A program made the translations under genes and the position numbers. The notes under the pieces were generated by a model. That model had not been told where the DNA came from and did no database searches. It saw nothing but the letters and a program-made list of their open reading frames with translations. From assembly GCF_000276805.1 (NCBI RefSeq), contig NZ_AKXQ01000012.1:1-64000 (forward strand): 64,000 nucleotides of DNA, in the 5' to 3' direction. Shown one piece after another: positions 34,764-44,383 of this stretch (position 1 is its first letter; every line of letters starts with the position of its first letter). Source of the DNA: Moritella dasanensis ArB 0140. Its GTDB lineage: Bacteria; Pseudomonadota; Gammaproteobacteria; Enterobacterales; Moritellaceae.

Positions 34764-34824
34764 ATCTCTCTCTTCAGACCATGATGAAAGAGATACAGTT
34801 CCTGAAACTTTAAATCAGACAGAA

Positions 34825-34900
34825 GCGGTACTAGCTCAGTTGGTAGAGCGCAACCTTGCCAAGGTTGAGGTCAAGAGTTCGAGCCTCTTGTACCGCTCCA
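34825..34900 (+). tRNA. tRNA-Gly (GCC), copy 5
   Basis: Identical gene, followed by the second 71-base spacer (AATTCAGATTGATTTG...GAATCGAATAGTTGAG). Confidence 0.98.
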
Positions 34901-34971
34901 AATTCAGATTGATTTGAATGTTAATTCGTTTGAATGAATCGAATAGTTGAGAAACTCTAAATCAAAATGAA

Positions 34972-35047
34972 GCGGTACTAGCTCAGTTGGTAGAGCGCAA
35001 CCTTGCCAAGGTTGAGGTCAAGAGTTCGAGCCTCTTGTACCGCTCCA
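34972..35047 (+). tRNA. tRNA-Gly (GCC), copy 6
   Basis: Identical gene. The following 61-base spacer differs from that after copy 4 at only one visible position (CAGACC versus CACACC). Confidence 0.98.
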
Positions 35048-35108
35048 ATCTCTCTCTTCACACCATGATGAAAGAGATACAGTTCCTGAAACTTTAAATC
35101 AGACAGAA

Positions 35109-35184
35109 GCGGTACTAGCTCAGTTGGTAGAGCGCAACCTTGCCAAGGTTGAGGTCAAGAGTTCGAGCCTCTTGTACCGCTCCA
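35109..35184 (+). tRNA. tRNA-Gly (GCC), copy 7
   Basis: Identical gene. The spacer to copy 8 is 59 bases and a diverged member of the CCATGATGA family. Confidence 0.98.
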
Positions 35185-35243
35185 ATTTCTTTTATCACAC
35201 CATGATGACAGAGATAAGTTGAAGAACTATAAACTACAGTGAT

Positions 35244-35319
35244 GCGGTACTAGCTCAGTTGGTAGAGCGCAACCTTGCCAAGGTTGAGGTCAAGAGTTCG
35301 AGCCTCTTGTACCGCTCCA
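35244..35319 (+). tRNA. tRNA-Gly (GCC), copy 8
   Basis: Identical gene and last of the array. No convincing terminator follows; the next 130 bases are AT-rich with short T-runs. Confidence 0.98.
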
Positions 35320-35453
35320 ATTTCTCCCCTTATAATCTCTTAGTTTATAACATTCCCTTTTACTATCTCTCTTTATTACCTTCATTATTATAAAATCCAA
35401 AACTATCTATTTATAGCCACTAATTTTTATCCCATGTCATTTAGACCAATTGC

Positions 35454-35499
35454 ACTTATTTATTCAATGTTATAGTACTTATTTATTCAATATTATAGT
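35454..35499 (+). repeat. 23-bp tandem duplication
   Basis: Two copies of a 23-mer (ACTTATTTATTCAAT plus RTTATAGT), differing at one base, then the start of a third (ACTTAGTCG). It lies between the tRNA array and the DUF4442 gene, where it may affect that gene's promoter. Confidence 0.75.
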
Positions 35500-35581
35500 A
35501 CTTAGTCGTTCACTGCTTGCTGCTTACATTGAGACAAGCTAAGTATTTGTTTTGGAAACTAATATAATCTCAAGGATTGAC

Positions 35582-36073
35582 ATGAAAGCCGATAATAAAC
35601 TCAGTAAAATCGTTAAGAAAGTCATGCTACTGCCAAAGGGTTGCCATGCCGCAACATTGTCTTTGGTATTTGGTAAAGTCATTAAATTTGCAGGTACTTC
35701 AAAAGTACGTGTCGAAAAATTAGATTTTTCAGGCTCTAAACTTAGCTTAAAAAACCGTAAACGCGTGCAAAACCATATCGGTGGTGTACATGCTGCAGCA
35801 ATGGCGTTATTGGGTGAATCCGCGACCGGTTTTTTGATTGGCATGCATGTACCTGACAACCGTATTCCATTATTAAAGAATATGAACATCGATTATGTTC
35901 GTCGTGCGGCTGGGGATTTAACGGCGGTAGCGACTTTAACGGATGAGCAGATTAACCATATTCGCAGTACTGAAAAAGGCGATATCTCGGTGCCGGTAGT
36001 GATCACTGACAGTGAAGGCAATGAACCAATTAAAGCTGAATTCATTTGGGCTTGGGTACCGAAAAAACGTTAA
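35582..36073 (+). CDS. DUF4442 (hotdog-fold) protein
   Basis: A 163-residue protein resembling the DUF4442 group of hotdog-fold, thioesterase-like proteins: GGVHAAAMALLGESATGFLIG corresponds to the central helix and NHIGGVHAAA to the conserved N-HxG segment. The family's activity is not established; acyl-CoA or acyl-carrier thioester hydrolysis is the usual guess. Start chosen at the ATG with AAGGA 6 bases upstream; a longer frame from 35552 lacks a ribosome site. It is monocistronic. Confidence 0.78.
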   Translation: MKADNKLSKIVKKVMLLPKGCHAATLSLVFGKVIKFAGTSKVRVEKLDFSGSKLSLKNRKRVQNHIGGVHAAAMALLGESATGFLIGMHVPDNRIPLLKNMNIDYVRRAAGDLTAVATLTDEQINHIRSTEKGDISVPVVITDSEGNEPIKAEFIWAWVPKKR

Positions 36074-36420
36074 TTTACGTACTTGTATACCGAAACGACA
36101 GTGACGTAATACTTGTGTTGGGGCAAATACTAATACCAACAAGAGTACGTTGAATAAGTGGTTTCGGTATAATCCTGCCATCACATTTCGTTGTTATCTA
36201 TAAAATACCCGGCTTTCAATAAAATGCTTTGTGGTTGCTGTTAACTATATAATAGTAGGTAGGTTATTAGCTCTTGTTTAGGTTAAGTACTCCATTCATT
36301 GTTAGTTGCTCGTCATATTGCTGAAACAACTTGATTTTTATAGTTAACAAGAACATTGTGTAGCTCATAAAAATAATCTTCAGTTAATCTAATCAAATTT
36401 ACTTCAATTAGAGGTGTGGC
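36074..36420. other. Intergenic region before the Na+/H+ antiporter
   Basis: 347 bases without an ORF. The first quarter is a large inverted-repeat element (36087-36170). The rest is AT-rich and should include the antiporter promoter; AGAGG at about 36410 is its ribosome site. Confidence 0.5.
36087..36170. repeat. 84-bp inverted-repeat element
   Basis: Perfect terminal arms ATACCGAAAC (36087-36096) and GTTTCGGTAT (36161-36170), with further imperfect pairing inward to GTTGG/CCAAC, form one long hairpin. No T-run follows. It resembles a small palindromic repeat element or a structured RNA; no other copy is seen in this window. Confidence 0.55.
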
Positions 36421-37800
36421 ATGTCGGTATACAGTACCTTATGTTTTCTCGCTGCAATTGCTATTTTCATTGCGTTTATTAATAGCAAAATTGGCAAGAT
36501 GCAAACAACCGTTGCGATAACAGCGGGATCAATAATACTGTCTTTAGGTATTGTGATTGCGGGTCAAAGCGGCTGGTTCCATTTAGAAACAATCGCCACA
36601 GAGCAATTAAATAGCATCAACTTTGAAAGCTTTTTATTAAAAGGCATCTTAGGCTTCCTATTATTTGCTGGCGGCTTAGGCATCAAGTTAGCGCACATGA
36701 GGGACCAGAAATGGGAAATTACTGTGTTAGCGCTGGTGGCGACGTTATTTTCAACCGCTTTTATAGGTGGGGTATTATGGGGATTCTGCCAGCTTGTTGG
36801 TATTCCATTAGACTTCATTTATTGCTTACTGTTTGGTGCGCTTATTTCACCGACGGATCCGATTGCGGTACTGGCGATTGTGAAGAATCTCGATGCACCG
36901 CAGCGTATTTCAACGCAAATCGAAGGTGAATCATTGTTTAATGATGGCTTTGGTTTAGTGATCTTTATGACGCTATTTACCGTTGCCTTTGGTAGTGAAG
37001 CGCCGACTGTGAGCAGTGTGACTCAGTTGTTCCTGCATGAAGCGATTGGTGGCATCATCTATGGTTTAGCGCTTGGTTTAGTATTCCATTATTTAATCAG
37101 CTCGACTAACGATCACTCGATGGAACTATTACTGACGATAGCGATACCAACTGCCGGTTATGTATTTGCAGATGTGATCCATGTTTCGGGTCCGTTAGCC
37201 ATGGTTGTTGCTGGTATCATGATTGGCAACTGGACGCGTCAAAAAGGCTTTTCACCAGAAAGTGAGTACCACTTAGATCACTTCTGGGAACTCGTCGATG
37301 AATTCCTCAATGGTATTCTATTCTTGTTGATTGGTATGGCTATGTTGTTGTTTAGTTTCCATAAAGAAGATTGGATCTTGATGGTTTTTGCTATTCCATT
37401 GGTATTAATAGCACGTTATTTAAGCGTGAAATTCTGTTATTTATTCTTTAATCGTTTTCGCCGTTACAATCCGTTCTCTGTGAGGATCCTGACATGGGGT
37501 GGCTTACGTGGTGGTTTAGCGTTGGCGATGGCGTTGGCAATTCCAGCTGGGGTATTTATTATTCCAGAGAAAAATATCGATGTACGAGAAATTATTCTGG
37601 TCATGACTTATTCTGTCGTGGTGTTCTCTATTTTGGTACAAGGCTCAAGCATTACAGGTCTAATCCATAAAGCGAAAGCGTGGGAAGCACAACAGCTGGT
37701 AGACAAAACCAGTGCTGCAGCTGAAAGCAGCGTTGGTGGCAATGTTGCTGATAGTATTGGCGAGAGTGTTGATAGTCAGGTTGATAAAACCGAAAAATAA
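36421..37800 (+). CDS. CPA1-family Na+/H+ antiporter (NhaP-like)
   Basis: A 459-residue inner-membrane cation/proton antiporter with about twelve helices. Family signatures: GALISPTDPIAVLAI (ion-binding Asp), EGESLFNDGFGLVIF (the ND motif) and LTWGGLRGGLALAMALAIP. These point to the CPA1 bacterial NhaP/YjcE-like group. It should exchange sodium or potassium for protons in pH and salt homeostasis, fitting a marine cell. The C-terminal 45 residues are polar and disordered (Ser/Asp/Val rich). It is monocistronic with a strong terminator. Confidence 0.9.
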   Translation: MSVYSTLCFLAAIAIFIAFINSKIGKMQTTVAITAGSIILSLGIVIAGQSGWFHLETIATEQLNSINFESFLLKGILGFLLFAGGLGIKLAHMRDQKWEITVLALVATLFSTAFIGGVLWGFCQLVGIPLDFIYCLLFGALISPTDPIAVLAIVKNLDAPQRISTQIEGESLFNDGFGLVIFMTLFTVAFGSEAPTVSSVTQLFLHEAIGGIIYGLALGLVFHYLISSTNDHSMELLLTIAIPTAGYVFADVIHVSGPLAMVVAGIMIGNWTRQKGFSPESEYHLDHFWELVDEFLNGILFLLIGMAMLLFSFHKEDWILMVFAIPLVLIARYLSVKFCYLFFNRFRRYNPFSVRILTWGGLRGGLALAMALAIPAGVFIIPEKNIDVREIILVMTYSVVVFSILVQGSSITGLIHKAKAWEAQQLVDKTSAAAESSVGGNVADSIGESVDSQVDKTEK

Positions 37801-37821
37801 GCGCTAAAGCGATAAATATGA

Positions 37822-37856
37822 AGCGCGTAGGGGACTGCCCTCTACGCGCTTTTTGT
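37822..37856 (+). terminator. Intrinsic terminator after the antiporter
   Basis: AGCGCGTAGGG pairs with CCCTCTACGCGCT-like sequence around a short loop, followed by T5; strongly GC-paired. Confidence 0.88.
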
Positions 37857-37891
37857 TATCTCATGCTTGTACTTTTAACTGTAACTTTTAA

Positions 37892-39034
37892 CTAGGCATC
37901 GCGTGGCAGGGCTTTCTCAACCATACGAATTAATTTATCTTTGGTTTTATCTATCTGTAATACTGGAATAATATTGTCTGCTTTGGCTTGCTGTTGTTGC
38001 AGTGCCCAAGTGATGTGCTCTTGTACCATCTCGGTTGTTTCTACAAACTTGGCTTCTAAAGCGGCGACAATATCTGTTGAATAAGCCGCGTTACCCAGGG
38101 CCACCGAAATATTACGTAACCAACGTTCGTGGCCAATGCGACGGATCGGCGAGCCTTCTGTTTGTTTTAGAAAATAAGTTTCATCCCACGCATACAGGGT
38201 CAATAATTCAGGCGAATGTAGGTTTGATCTTGGGTGAAAATCTTTTTCGCCAGTGATCGCGGCAAATCGGTTCCACGGGCAGATCAACTGACAATCATCA
38301 CAACCGTAGATTCTATTACCAATTAACGGTCTGTATTGCGCTGGAATTGGCCCGAATAGTTCGATCGTAAGGTAAGAAATACAACGGTTTGCATCGACGC
38401 TGTAAGGTTCGACAATCGCTTGTGTTGGACAAATCTGTAAACAGGCAGTGCATTTACCACATTGATTTTCAATTGGCTTATCAATCGGTAATGGCAGGTT
38501 TATTAATATTTCGCCAAGAAAAAACCACGAACCAGCTTCTTTATTCAAGATCAGAGAATGCTTACCTGTCCAACCCAAGCCGGCTTTTTCGGCTAATGGA
38601 CGTTCGAGTAAAGGGCCGGTATCTACAAAAGGTCGGGCATCGAGGGTTTCACAATGTTCGCTGATCTTGTCGCCCAGTTGTTTCAGGCGTTTACGCACAA
38701 TTTTGTGGTAATCACGACCAAGCGCATAACGGCTAATGTAACCTTTATTTTTTTGTTTTAAGGTTGTCGCCATAAGCGCGTCGGGTGGCATGTAATCCAT
38801 GCGCACCGAGATCACGCGAATAGTACCGGGATAAAGTTCTTCTGGATGTGTTCGCATGGTGCCGTAACGTGACATATAATCCATGTCGGCGTGATAACCA
38901 TTATCTAACCAAGTTTGAAAATGCGGTTCGTAGGTTGATAGGTCGGTATCAGCAATACCGACTTGTTGGAAACCAAGCTCTGCCCCCCAGGCTTTAATTT
39001 GTTGCGTAAGTTGTTGATAGTCGATAGGAGGCAT
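37892..39034 (-). CDS. queG: Epoxyqueuosine reductase QueG
   Basis: A 380-residue cobalamin- and iron-sulphur-dependent enzyme for the last step of queuosine synthesis in tRNA. Two [4Fe-4S] clusters are formed by CGKCTACLQICPTQAI and GCDDCQLICPWN; the preceding domain (about 1-190) binds cobalamin, with VDTGPLLERPLAEKAGLGW. A C-terminal HEAT-like region (about 300-380) contacts tRNA. It is divergent from tsaE. In E. coli nnr lies between these two; here it is absent. Confidence 0.95.
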   Translation of the reverse strand: MPPIDYQQLTQQIKAWGAELGFQQVGIADTDLSTYEPHFQTWLDNGYHADMDYMSRYGTMRTHPEELYPGTIRVISVRMDYMPPDALMATTLKQKNKGYISRYALGRDYHKIVRKRLKQLGDKISEHCETLDARPFVDTGPLLERPLAEKAGLGWTGKHSLILNKEAGSWFFLGEILINLPLPIDKPIENQCGKCTACLQICPTQAIVEPYSVDANRCISYLTIELFGPIPAQYRPLIGNRIYGCDDCQLICPWNRFAAITGEKDFHPRSNLHSPELLTLYAWDETYFLKQTEGSPIRRIGHERWLRNISVALGNAAYSTDIVAALEAKFVETTEMVQEHITWALQQQQAKADNIIPVLQIDKTKDKLIRMVEKALPRDA

Positions 39035-39199
39035 GGTTTATTATCTGTCTATTAGTAAATTGAGGTAAAGTTTATCATATTGTGGTTTTCATTGGGCTCG
39101 ACAATTTGTAGAATCGACATACCTGTTCAATTTTATAAGTGAATGGTGAACAGAATTCAATATAGCGTTTTATTTTAATGTTTAAGGTAGTTAAATTAG

Positions 39200-39676
39200 A
39201 TGACAAATACAGTAAAAGTTTTCCTAGCAGACGAATCTGAAACCGTTGCTTTTGGTGCGAGCCTTGCGCGTTTATGCGATAGCGCAACGACCATTTTTTT
39301 ACACGGTGATTTGGGCGCGGGTAAAACGACACTCAGCCGTGGTTTTGTACAAGCACTGGGTCATCAAGGCAATGTGAAAAGCCCTACTTATACATTAGTT
39401 GAACCGTATGAATTAGCTGATTGGAATGTCTATCACTTTGACCTTTACCGTCTGGCTGATCCAGAAGAATTAGAATTCATGGGTATTCGTGACTATTTTA
39501 CCGATAATTGCCTGTGTTTAGTTGAATGGCCACAGCGTGGTGAAGGTTTCTTACCTGTAGAAGATTTAAAAATTACGCTTACTTATGTTGATGAGCAACG
39601 CGAAGTCGTTGTCGAAGGCATTAGTGAATTAGGTGCAACGCTGGTTAATAAACTTGCCAATATAAATGTAGGATAA
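39200..39676 (+). CDS. tsaE: tRNA t6A ATPase TsaE
   Basis: A 158-residue P-loop ATPase needed for the t6A37 modification of ANN-reading tRNAs, working with TsaB, TsaC and TsaD. Walker A is GDLGAGKTT (about 37-45); the typical [11 protein letters not shown] and [17 protein letters not shown] motifs follow, and CLVEWPQRG is the Trp/Glu motif. It starts an operon with amiB (1-base gap), mutL, miaA and hfq, as in E. coli. Confidence 0.95.
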   Translation: MTNTVKVFLADESETVAFGASLARLCDSATTIFLHGDLGAGKTTLSRGFVQALGHQGNVKSPTYTLVEPYELADWNVYHFDLYRLADPEELEFMGIRDYFTDNCLCLVEWPQRGEGFLPVEDLKITLTYVDEQREVVVEGISELGATLVNKLANINVG

Positions 39677-39677
39677 G

Positions 39678-41027
39678 ATGTTTAAACGGATTTTATTATT
39701 GAGCATAGTATTCCTGTGCTTTATGCCATTAAGTTATGCTGCCAATTCGGTCACGGCCATTAGGATTGTTGAGCATGCGGACAAAACACGGATTGTTTTT
39801 GACCTGGCCAAAAAACCGTTATTTAATCTTTATGACCGCCACAAAAAAACACAAATTGTGGTGGATTTTGCTGGTACGCGTAATCTGGCGAATATCAGTC
39901 GACTGGCTAAACTAAGCAGTAATATTACCCGCGTCGAAAAGGCTAAATCGGCTAAATCCAGTGATTTACGGATTATTTTTCACTTGGCTAAACCGATTCA
40001 TTACCGCTTTTTTGAATTGGCTGGCAGTAAAACAGCTAAAAATAGGATCGTGATTGACCTACCGGTTAAACCGACGAAATCAGCCAAGCCGGTGATAAAG
40101 GAAAGTCGCCCAACCGTAGCCAACAAACCAGCTAAAAAAGCCGTGGTTAAATACCCTCGCAGAGATGTGATTATTGCGATTGATGCCGGACACGGTGGTA
40201 AAGATCCGGGTTCGATAGGGTTTAAAAAGTTTGTTGAAAAAGACATTAACTTAGCGATTGCTAAAAAGACCGTGGCGATTTTGAATAAGAAAAAAGGCAT
40301 TAAAGCCGTCTTGATCCGTAAAGATGACCGTTACATTTCACTGAATGAACGTTCGGCCATTGCACGTAAGTACAAAGCTGAATTATTAGTCTCTGTGCAT
40401 GCCGATGGTTTTACCTCATCACAACCCTCTGGTGCGTCAACGCTGATCTTATCGCAAGGTCGGGCCAATTATGAATTTAAGAAAAATCTGCGTAATGATA
40501 ATGTCGATGGCTTGTTAGGCGGTGTGGGCGACGCGATTAAAAATAGCGATGCGGATGATGATTTGCAGTACATGTTCCTTGATCTTGGTCAGCAATATTC
40601 TCAAGGTGCAGGGTATAACGTGGCGTCATTAATCCATCATGAACTCGCTAAAGTGACGGGCATGCATAAATCTAAACCGTACGAGCAAAGTTTGGCGGTA
40701 TTAAAGTCGCTGGATATACCTTCACTCTTGGTGGAAGCGGGTTTTGTTACCAATTATCGAGAAGGTAAGAAGTTAACCACGAGCAGTCACCAATATAAAA
40801 TTGCTAACGCCATTGCCCAAGGGAGCTATTTGCATTTCCGTAATGCCCCACCAAAAGATACTTACTTGGCGTATATGCGCAATAGTATTCACGTGGTTAA
40901 AAAAGGAGACTCATTGTCTGTCATTGCGGACAGTTATGGCACATCAGTGACAAGCATCAAGCAGTTAAATAATTTAACCAAGAATACTGTGTTTATTGGC
41001 CAGAAATTGAAAATACCAACGAGTTAG
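39678..41027 (+). CDS. amiB: N-acetylmuramoyl-L-alanine amidase AmiB
   Basis: A 449-residue periplasmic zinc amidase that cleaves septal peptidoglycan during cell separation. Signal peptide 1-21. AMIN domain about 24-128 (targeting to the septum). A Lys/Pro/Ala-rich linker about 130-160. Amidase_3 domain about 163-385 with zinc ligands His172 (DAGHGGKDPG), Glu187 (EKDINL) and the later His in SVHADG. A single LysM repeat about 403-447 (VVKKGDSLSVIADSYGTS). The LysM is at the C-terminus, as in AmiB of many gammaproteobacteria. Tightly packed in the tsaE-amiB-mutL operon. Confidence 0.95.
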   Translation: MFKRILLLSIVFLCFMPLSYAANSVTAIRIVEHADKTRIVFDLAKKPLFNLYDRHKKTQIVVDFAGTRNLANISRLAKLSSNITRVEKAKSAKSSDLRIIFHLAKPIHYRFFELAGSKTAKNRIVIDLPVKPTKSAKPVIKESRPTVANKPAKKAVVKYPRRDVIIAIDAGHGGKDPGSIGFKKFVEKDINLAIAKKTVAILNKKKGIKAVLIRKDDRYISLNERSAIARKYKAELLVSVHADGFTSSQPSGASTLILSQGRANYEFKKNLRNDNVDGLLGGVGDAIKNSDADDDLQYMFLDLGQQYSQGAGYNVASLIHHELAKVTGMHKSKPYEQSLAVLKSLDIPSLLVEAGFVTNYREGKKLTTSSHQYKIANAIAQGSYLHFRNAPPKDTYLAYMRNSIHVVKKGDSLSVIADSYGTSVTSIKQLNNLTKNTVFIGQKLKIPTS

Positions 41028-41034
41028 GTGTGTC

Positions 41035-43059
41035 ATGACAATTCAAATTTTACCGCCCCGATTAGCGAACCAAATTGCAGCAGGTGAAGTGGTTGAACGC
41101 CCTTCATCAGTCGTAAAAGAGCTTGTTGAGAATAGTATTGATGCTGGTGCAACGCGTATCGACATTGATATTGAAAAGGGCGGCGCTAAGCTGATCCGGA
41201 TCCGTGACAATGGTTCAGGTGTCGACAAAGACCAGTTGGGTCTGGCATTGAGTCGTCATGCTACCAGTAAACTTGCCACGTTAGATGATCTTGAAGCGAT
41301 TGATAGTCTTGGTTTTCGTGGTGAAGCGTTAGCGAGTATTAGTTCTGTTTCTCGACTTACTTTTACTTCACGTACCAAAGATCAAACTGAAGCATGGCAA
41401 GCCTATGCGGAAGGACGTGATATGCAAGTACAGGTTAAACCTGCTGCACATCCGATTGGTACGACGGTTGAAGTGATTGATTTATTTTTCAATACGCCCG
41501 CTCGCCGTAAATTTATGCGCACCGATAAAACGGAGTTTAATCATATTGATGAATTGGTTAAGCGTATTGCATTAAGTCGTTTTGACTTACAGGTAACTCT
41601 GAAGCACAACGGTAAAGTGATCCGCAGTTATCGACCGGCAACAACGATTGAGCAGCAAGAACGTCGTGTGGCCAGTATTACCAGCAACAACTTCATGGCT
41701 AACTGTATGGCGTTGGAGTGTGAACACAGTGATATAAAACTCTGGGGTTGGATTGGTTTACCCCATGACAATGCACCAATGGATGTGCAATACAGCTACG
41801 TTAATGGCCGTATGATGCGCGATAAGCTTATCAACCATGCCTTACGTCAAGCTTATGAAGAAGCAACGGGTATCGCTGCGCCACCGGCTTACGTGCTGTT
41901 TATTGAAGTGTCGGTGCGCGAGGTCGATGTCAATGTACACCCAGCTAAACATGAAGTGCGTTTTCACCAAGCGCGCCTCGTGCATGACTTTATTTTCCAA
42001 GGCGTGTTTAAAGCTATTTCAGAAGGCATTAGCCCATCAATGCCTGCTGCGGCGTTACCGGGACAGGAAGTGCTCAGTTATCCTGGACAAGCCGAACTGT
42101 CTACAAATCCCAATGTGCACGTTGTCGAAGACTCGGCTCAAATGGGTATTGCTGACAGTGCGGACAACGGTGCGAGTGCTAATGCCAGTACCAGTACCTA
42201 TGTTGGTCATGCGCCGATGCAAAAACAACACGGTTACGGTGTAACAGATGCTGGTAGTGGTAATGCCAAGTCACCAGGTTATGCCGCGCCGCGATATATT
42301 TCAGATGCACCCTCAGCTGGTGCTATCAAGCAATATAATCATTTGTTACAACCGACTAAGGCCGAAATTGCTGAATTGCAGCAAGCGTCTAGACATGATT
42401 CGTTCACAAATAGTGCTGCAGTAAATACTAATCAAGGGCGTCAAACGAGTGCTAATAGACAAGCGAATGAGCAGCCTGTTACACGTGTAAAACTGCTTAG
42501 TTTACTCAGCGAAAATTACTTATTAGTGCAAGATGATGATGCCTTGTTGCTGGCTAACGTACAGGCAATGTGGCAAGTAAACTGTAAAATGCAATTGTTA
42601 GCGACGTGGGAACAAGGGGTTATATCGCAGCCGCTGTTATTGCCAATATCGATAAAATTAGACAAAAACTTTGTTGAAACCGCAAAAAAGCAGCAAAATT
42701 TGCTTAATCGACTCGGGTTGGAGTTGAATTATAGCAATTCCGCCACCATTATCGTTAGAAAGGTACCAGCACAATTACGCCAAGCGAACTTATCTGCTGT
42801 GTTGCCTGAGTTATTGCAACAGATAGTCCATCTATCAGAACAGGCTACTGCCTCTGATGTTGCGCCCTTGTGTTATTGGCTTGCAATACAAGGTAGTCAC
42901 GGATTGACCAAATTTAGTTGGGAACAAGCGACTCAAATATATAGCCAATTTATTGGACTGGATAGCTGTGTACAACAGCAATACCGTTCTAAACTATTTG
43001 AGAAACTTGACTATATGTCTGTAATAGAGAAATTTAATGTCTGTAATCGAGAGGCTTAA
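41035..43059 (+). CDS. mutL: DNA mismatch repair protein MutL
   Basis: A 674-residue GHKL ATPase that links MutS recognition to MutH nicking. N-terminal ATPase motifs: [36 protein letters not shown] and [19 protein letters not shown]. The linker (about 335-480) is long and of low complexity (Ala/Ser/Asn rich). The C-terminal dimerisation domain (about 485-674) lacks the DQHA-type endonuclease motif, so the methyl-directed MutH type of repair is implied. It overlaps nothing but is separated from miaA by only two bases. Confidence 0.96.
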   Translation: MTIQILPPRLANQIAAGEVVERPSSVVKELVENSIDAGATRIDIDIEKGGAKLIRIRDNGSGVDKDQLGLALSRHATSKLATLDDLEAIDSLGFRGEALASISSVSRLTFTSRTKDQTEAWQAYAEGRDMQVQVKPAAHPIGTTVEVIDLFFNTPARRKFMRTDKTEFNHIDELVKRIALSRFDLQVTLKHNGKVIRSYRPATTIEQQERRVASITSNNFMANCMALECEHSDIKLWGWIGLPHDNAPMDVQYSYVNGRMMRDKLINHALRQAYEEATGIAAPPAYVLFIEVSVREVDVNVHPAKHEVRFHQARLVHDFIFQGVFKAISEGISPSMPAAALPGQEVLSYPGQAELSTNPNVHVVEDSAQMGIADSADNGASANASTSTYVGHAPMQKQHGYGVTDAGSGNAKSPGYAAPRYISDAPSAGAIKQYNHLLQPTKAEIAELQQASRHDSFTNSAAVNTNQGRQTSANRQANEQPVTRVKLLSLLSENYLLVQDDDALLLANVQAMWQVNCKMQLLATWEQGVISQPLLLPISIKLDKNFVETAKKQQNLLNRLGLELNYSNSATIIVRKVPAQLRQANLSAVLPELLQQIVHLSEQATASDVAPLCYWLAIQGSHGLTKFSWEQATQIYSQFIGLDSCVQQQYRSKLFEKLDYMSVIEKFNVCNREA

Positions 43060-43061
43060 CT

Positions 43062-43997
43062 GTGACTCAACAGCAAACTAAACCATTACCAAAAGCGATT
43101 TTTTTAATGGGGCCAACAGCGTCAGGTAAAACTGATCTTGCTATTGAGTTAACAAAAAACCTGCCATGTGAAATTATCAGCGTAGATTCCGCGTTAATTT
43201 ATAAAGGTATGGATATTGGTAGTGCGAAACCGACCGCGGCAGAACTTGCCGAGGCGCCGCATCACTTAATTGATATTATTGATCCTGTCATGAGCTATTC
43301 GGCAGCTGATTTTCGTGAAGATGCATTAAAACATATGCAAGCGATCACAGATGCAGGAAAAATACCGCTACTTGTTGGCGGCACTATGCTTTATTTTAAA
43401 GTACTGCTTGAAGGGTTATCTCCGGTGCCGACATCTGTGCCAGAGATTAGACAGGCTATTGAAGCGGAAGCAAAATTACGTGGCTGGGAATCATTACATC
43501 AAGAATTAGCCTTGTATGACCCAGTATCAGCAGCACGTTTACATCATAATGATGCACAGCGTGTTTGCCGTGCAGTGGAAGTTTATCGTTTAACGGGTAA
43601 GTCATTAACAGAGCTTACCCAACAGAAAGGCGAGTCATTGCCTTATGATGTCACTCAGTTTGCTATTGCACCCACTGACAAAGCCGTGTTGCATGAACGT
43701 ATCGAACGTCGTTTTAAATTGATGGTCGCAGCAGGTTTTGAAGACGAAGTTAAAGGCTTACATCAACGCGATGATTTACATCTTGATTTACCCTCAATGC
43801 GTTGTGTGGGTTACCGTCAGATGTGGGAATACCTTGATGGCAACATGGACCATGATGAAATGGTGTTCCGTGGTGTTGTGGCAACAAGACAATTGGCAAA
43901 GCGTCAAATGACGTGGTTAAAAAGTTGGAACGATCTAACGTGGTTAGACTCCAAAGCAGATGACAATTTAGAAAAAGTTTTATTATCAGTTGGCTAG
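43062..43997 (+). CDS. miaA: tRNA dimethylallyltransferase MiaA
   Basis: A 311-residue prenyltransferase that adds a dimethylallyl group to A37 of tRNAs reading UNN codons. P-loop [16 protein letters not shown] (about 16-31), [27 protein letters not shown] and [14 protein letters not shown] are the family blocks. The start is a GTG with GAGAGG upstream. The promoter for hfq is expected within or after this gene, since hfq follows at an 84-base gap. Confidence 0.95.
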   Translation: MTQQQTKPLPKAIFLMGPTASGKTDLAIELTKNLPCEIISVDSALIYKGMDIGSAKPTAAELAEAPHHLIDIIDPVMSYSAADFREDALKHMQAITDAGKIPLLVGGTMLYFKVLLEGLSPVPTSVPEIRQAIEAEAKLRGWESLHQELALYDPVSAARLHHNDAQRVCRAVEVYRLTGKSLTELTQQKGESLPYDVTQFAIAPTDKAVLHERIERRFKLMVAAGFEDEVKGLHQRDDLHLDLPSMRCVGYRQMWEYLDGNMDHDEMVFRGVVATRQLAKRQMTWLKSWNDLTWLDSKADDNLEKVLLSVG

Positions 43998-44324
<327 letters not shown>

Positions 44325-44383
44325 ATTTTTGAAATTTAAACTAAAAAATCTTGTGGGTCATATACTCATAGGGAGTCGTGAAG

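Noticed and set aside
34298-35319. Regular repeats of 76 bases with spacers, superficially like a CRISPR array
   Set aside because: Each repeat folds as a complete tRNA-Gly with encoded CCA; spacers are of uneven length and related to each other; no cas genes.
34298-35319. tRNA array as an integration site for a genomic island
   Set aside because: No integrase, no partial tRNA 3' end as an att copy, and ordinary genes on both sides.
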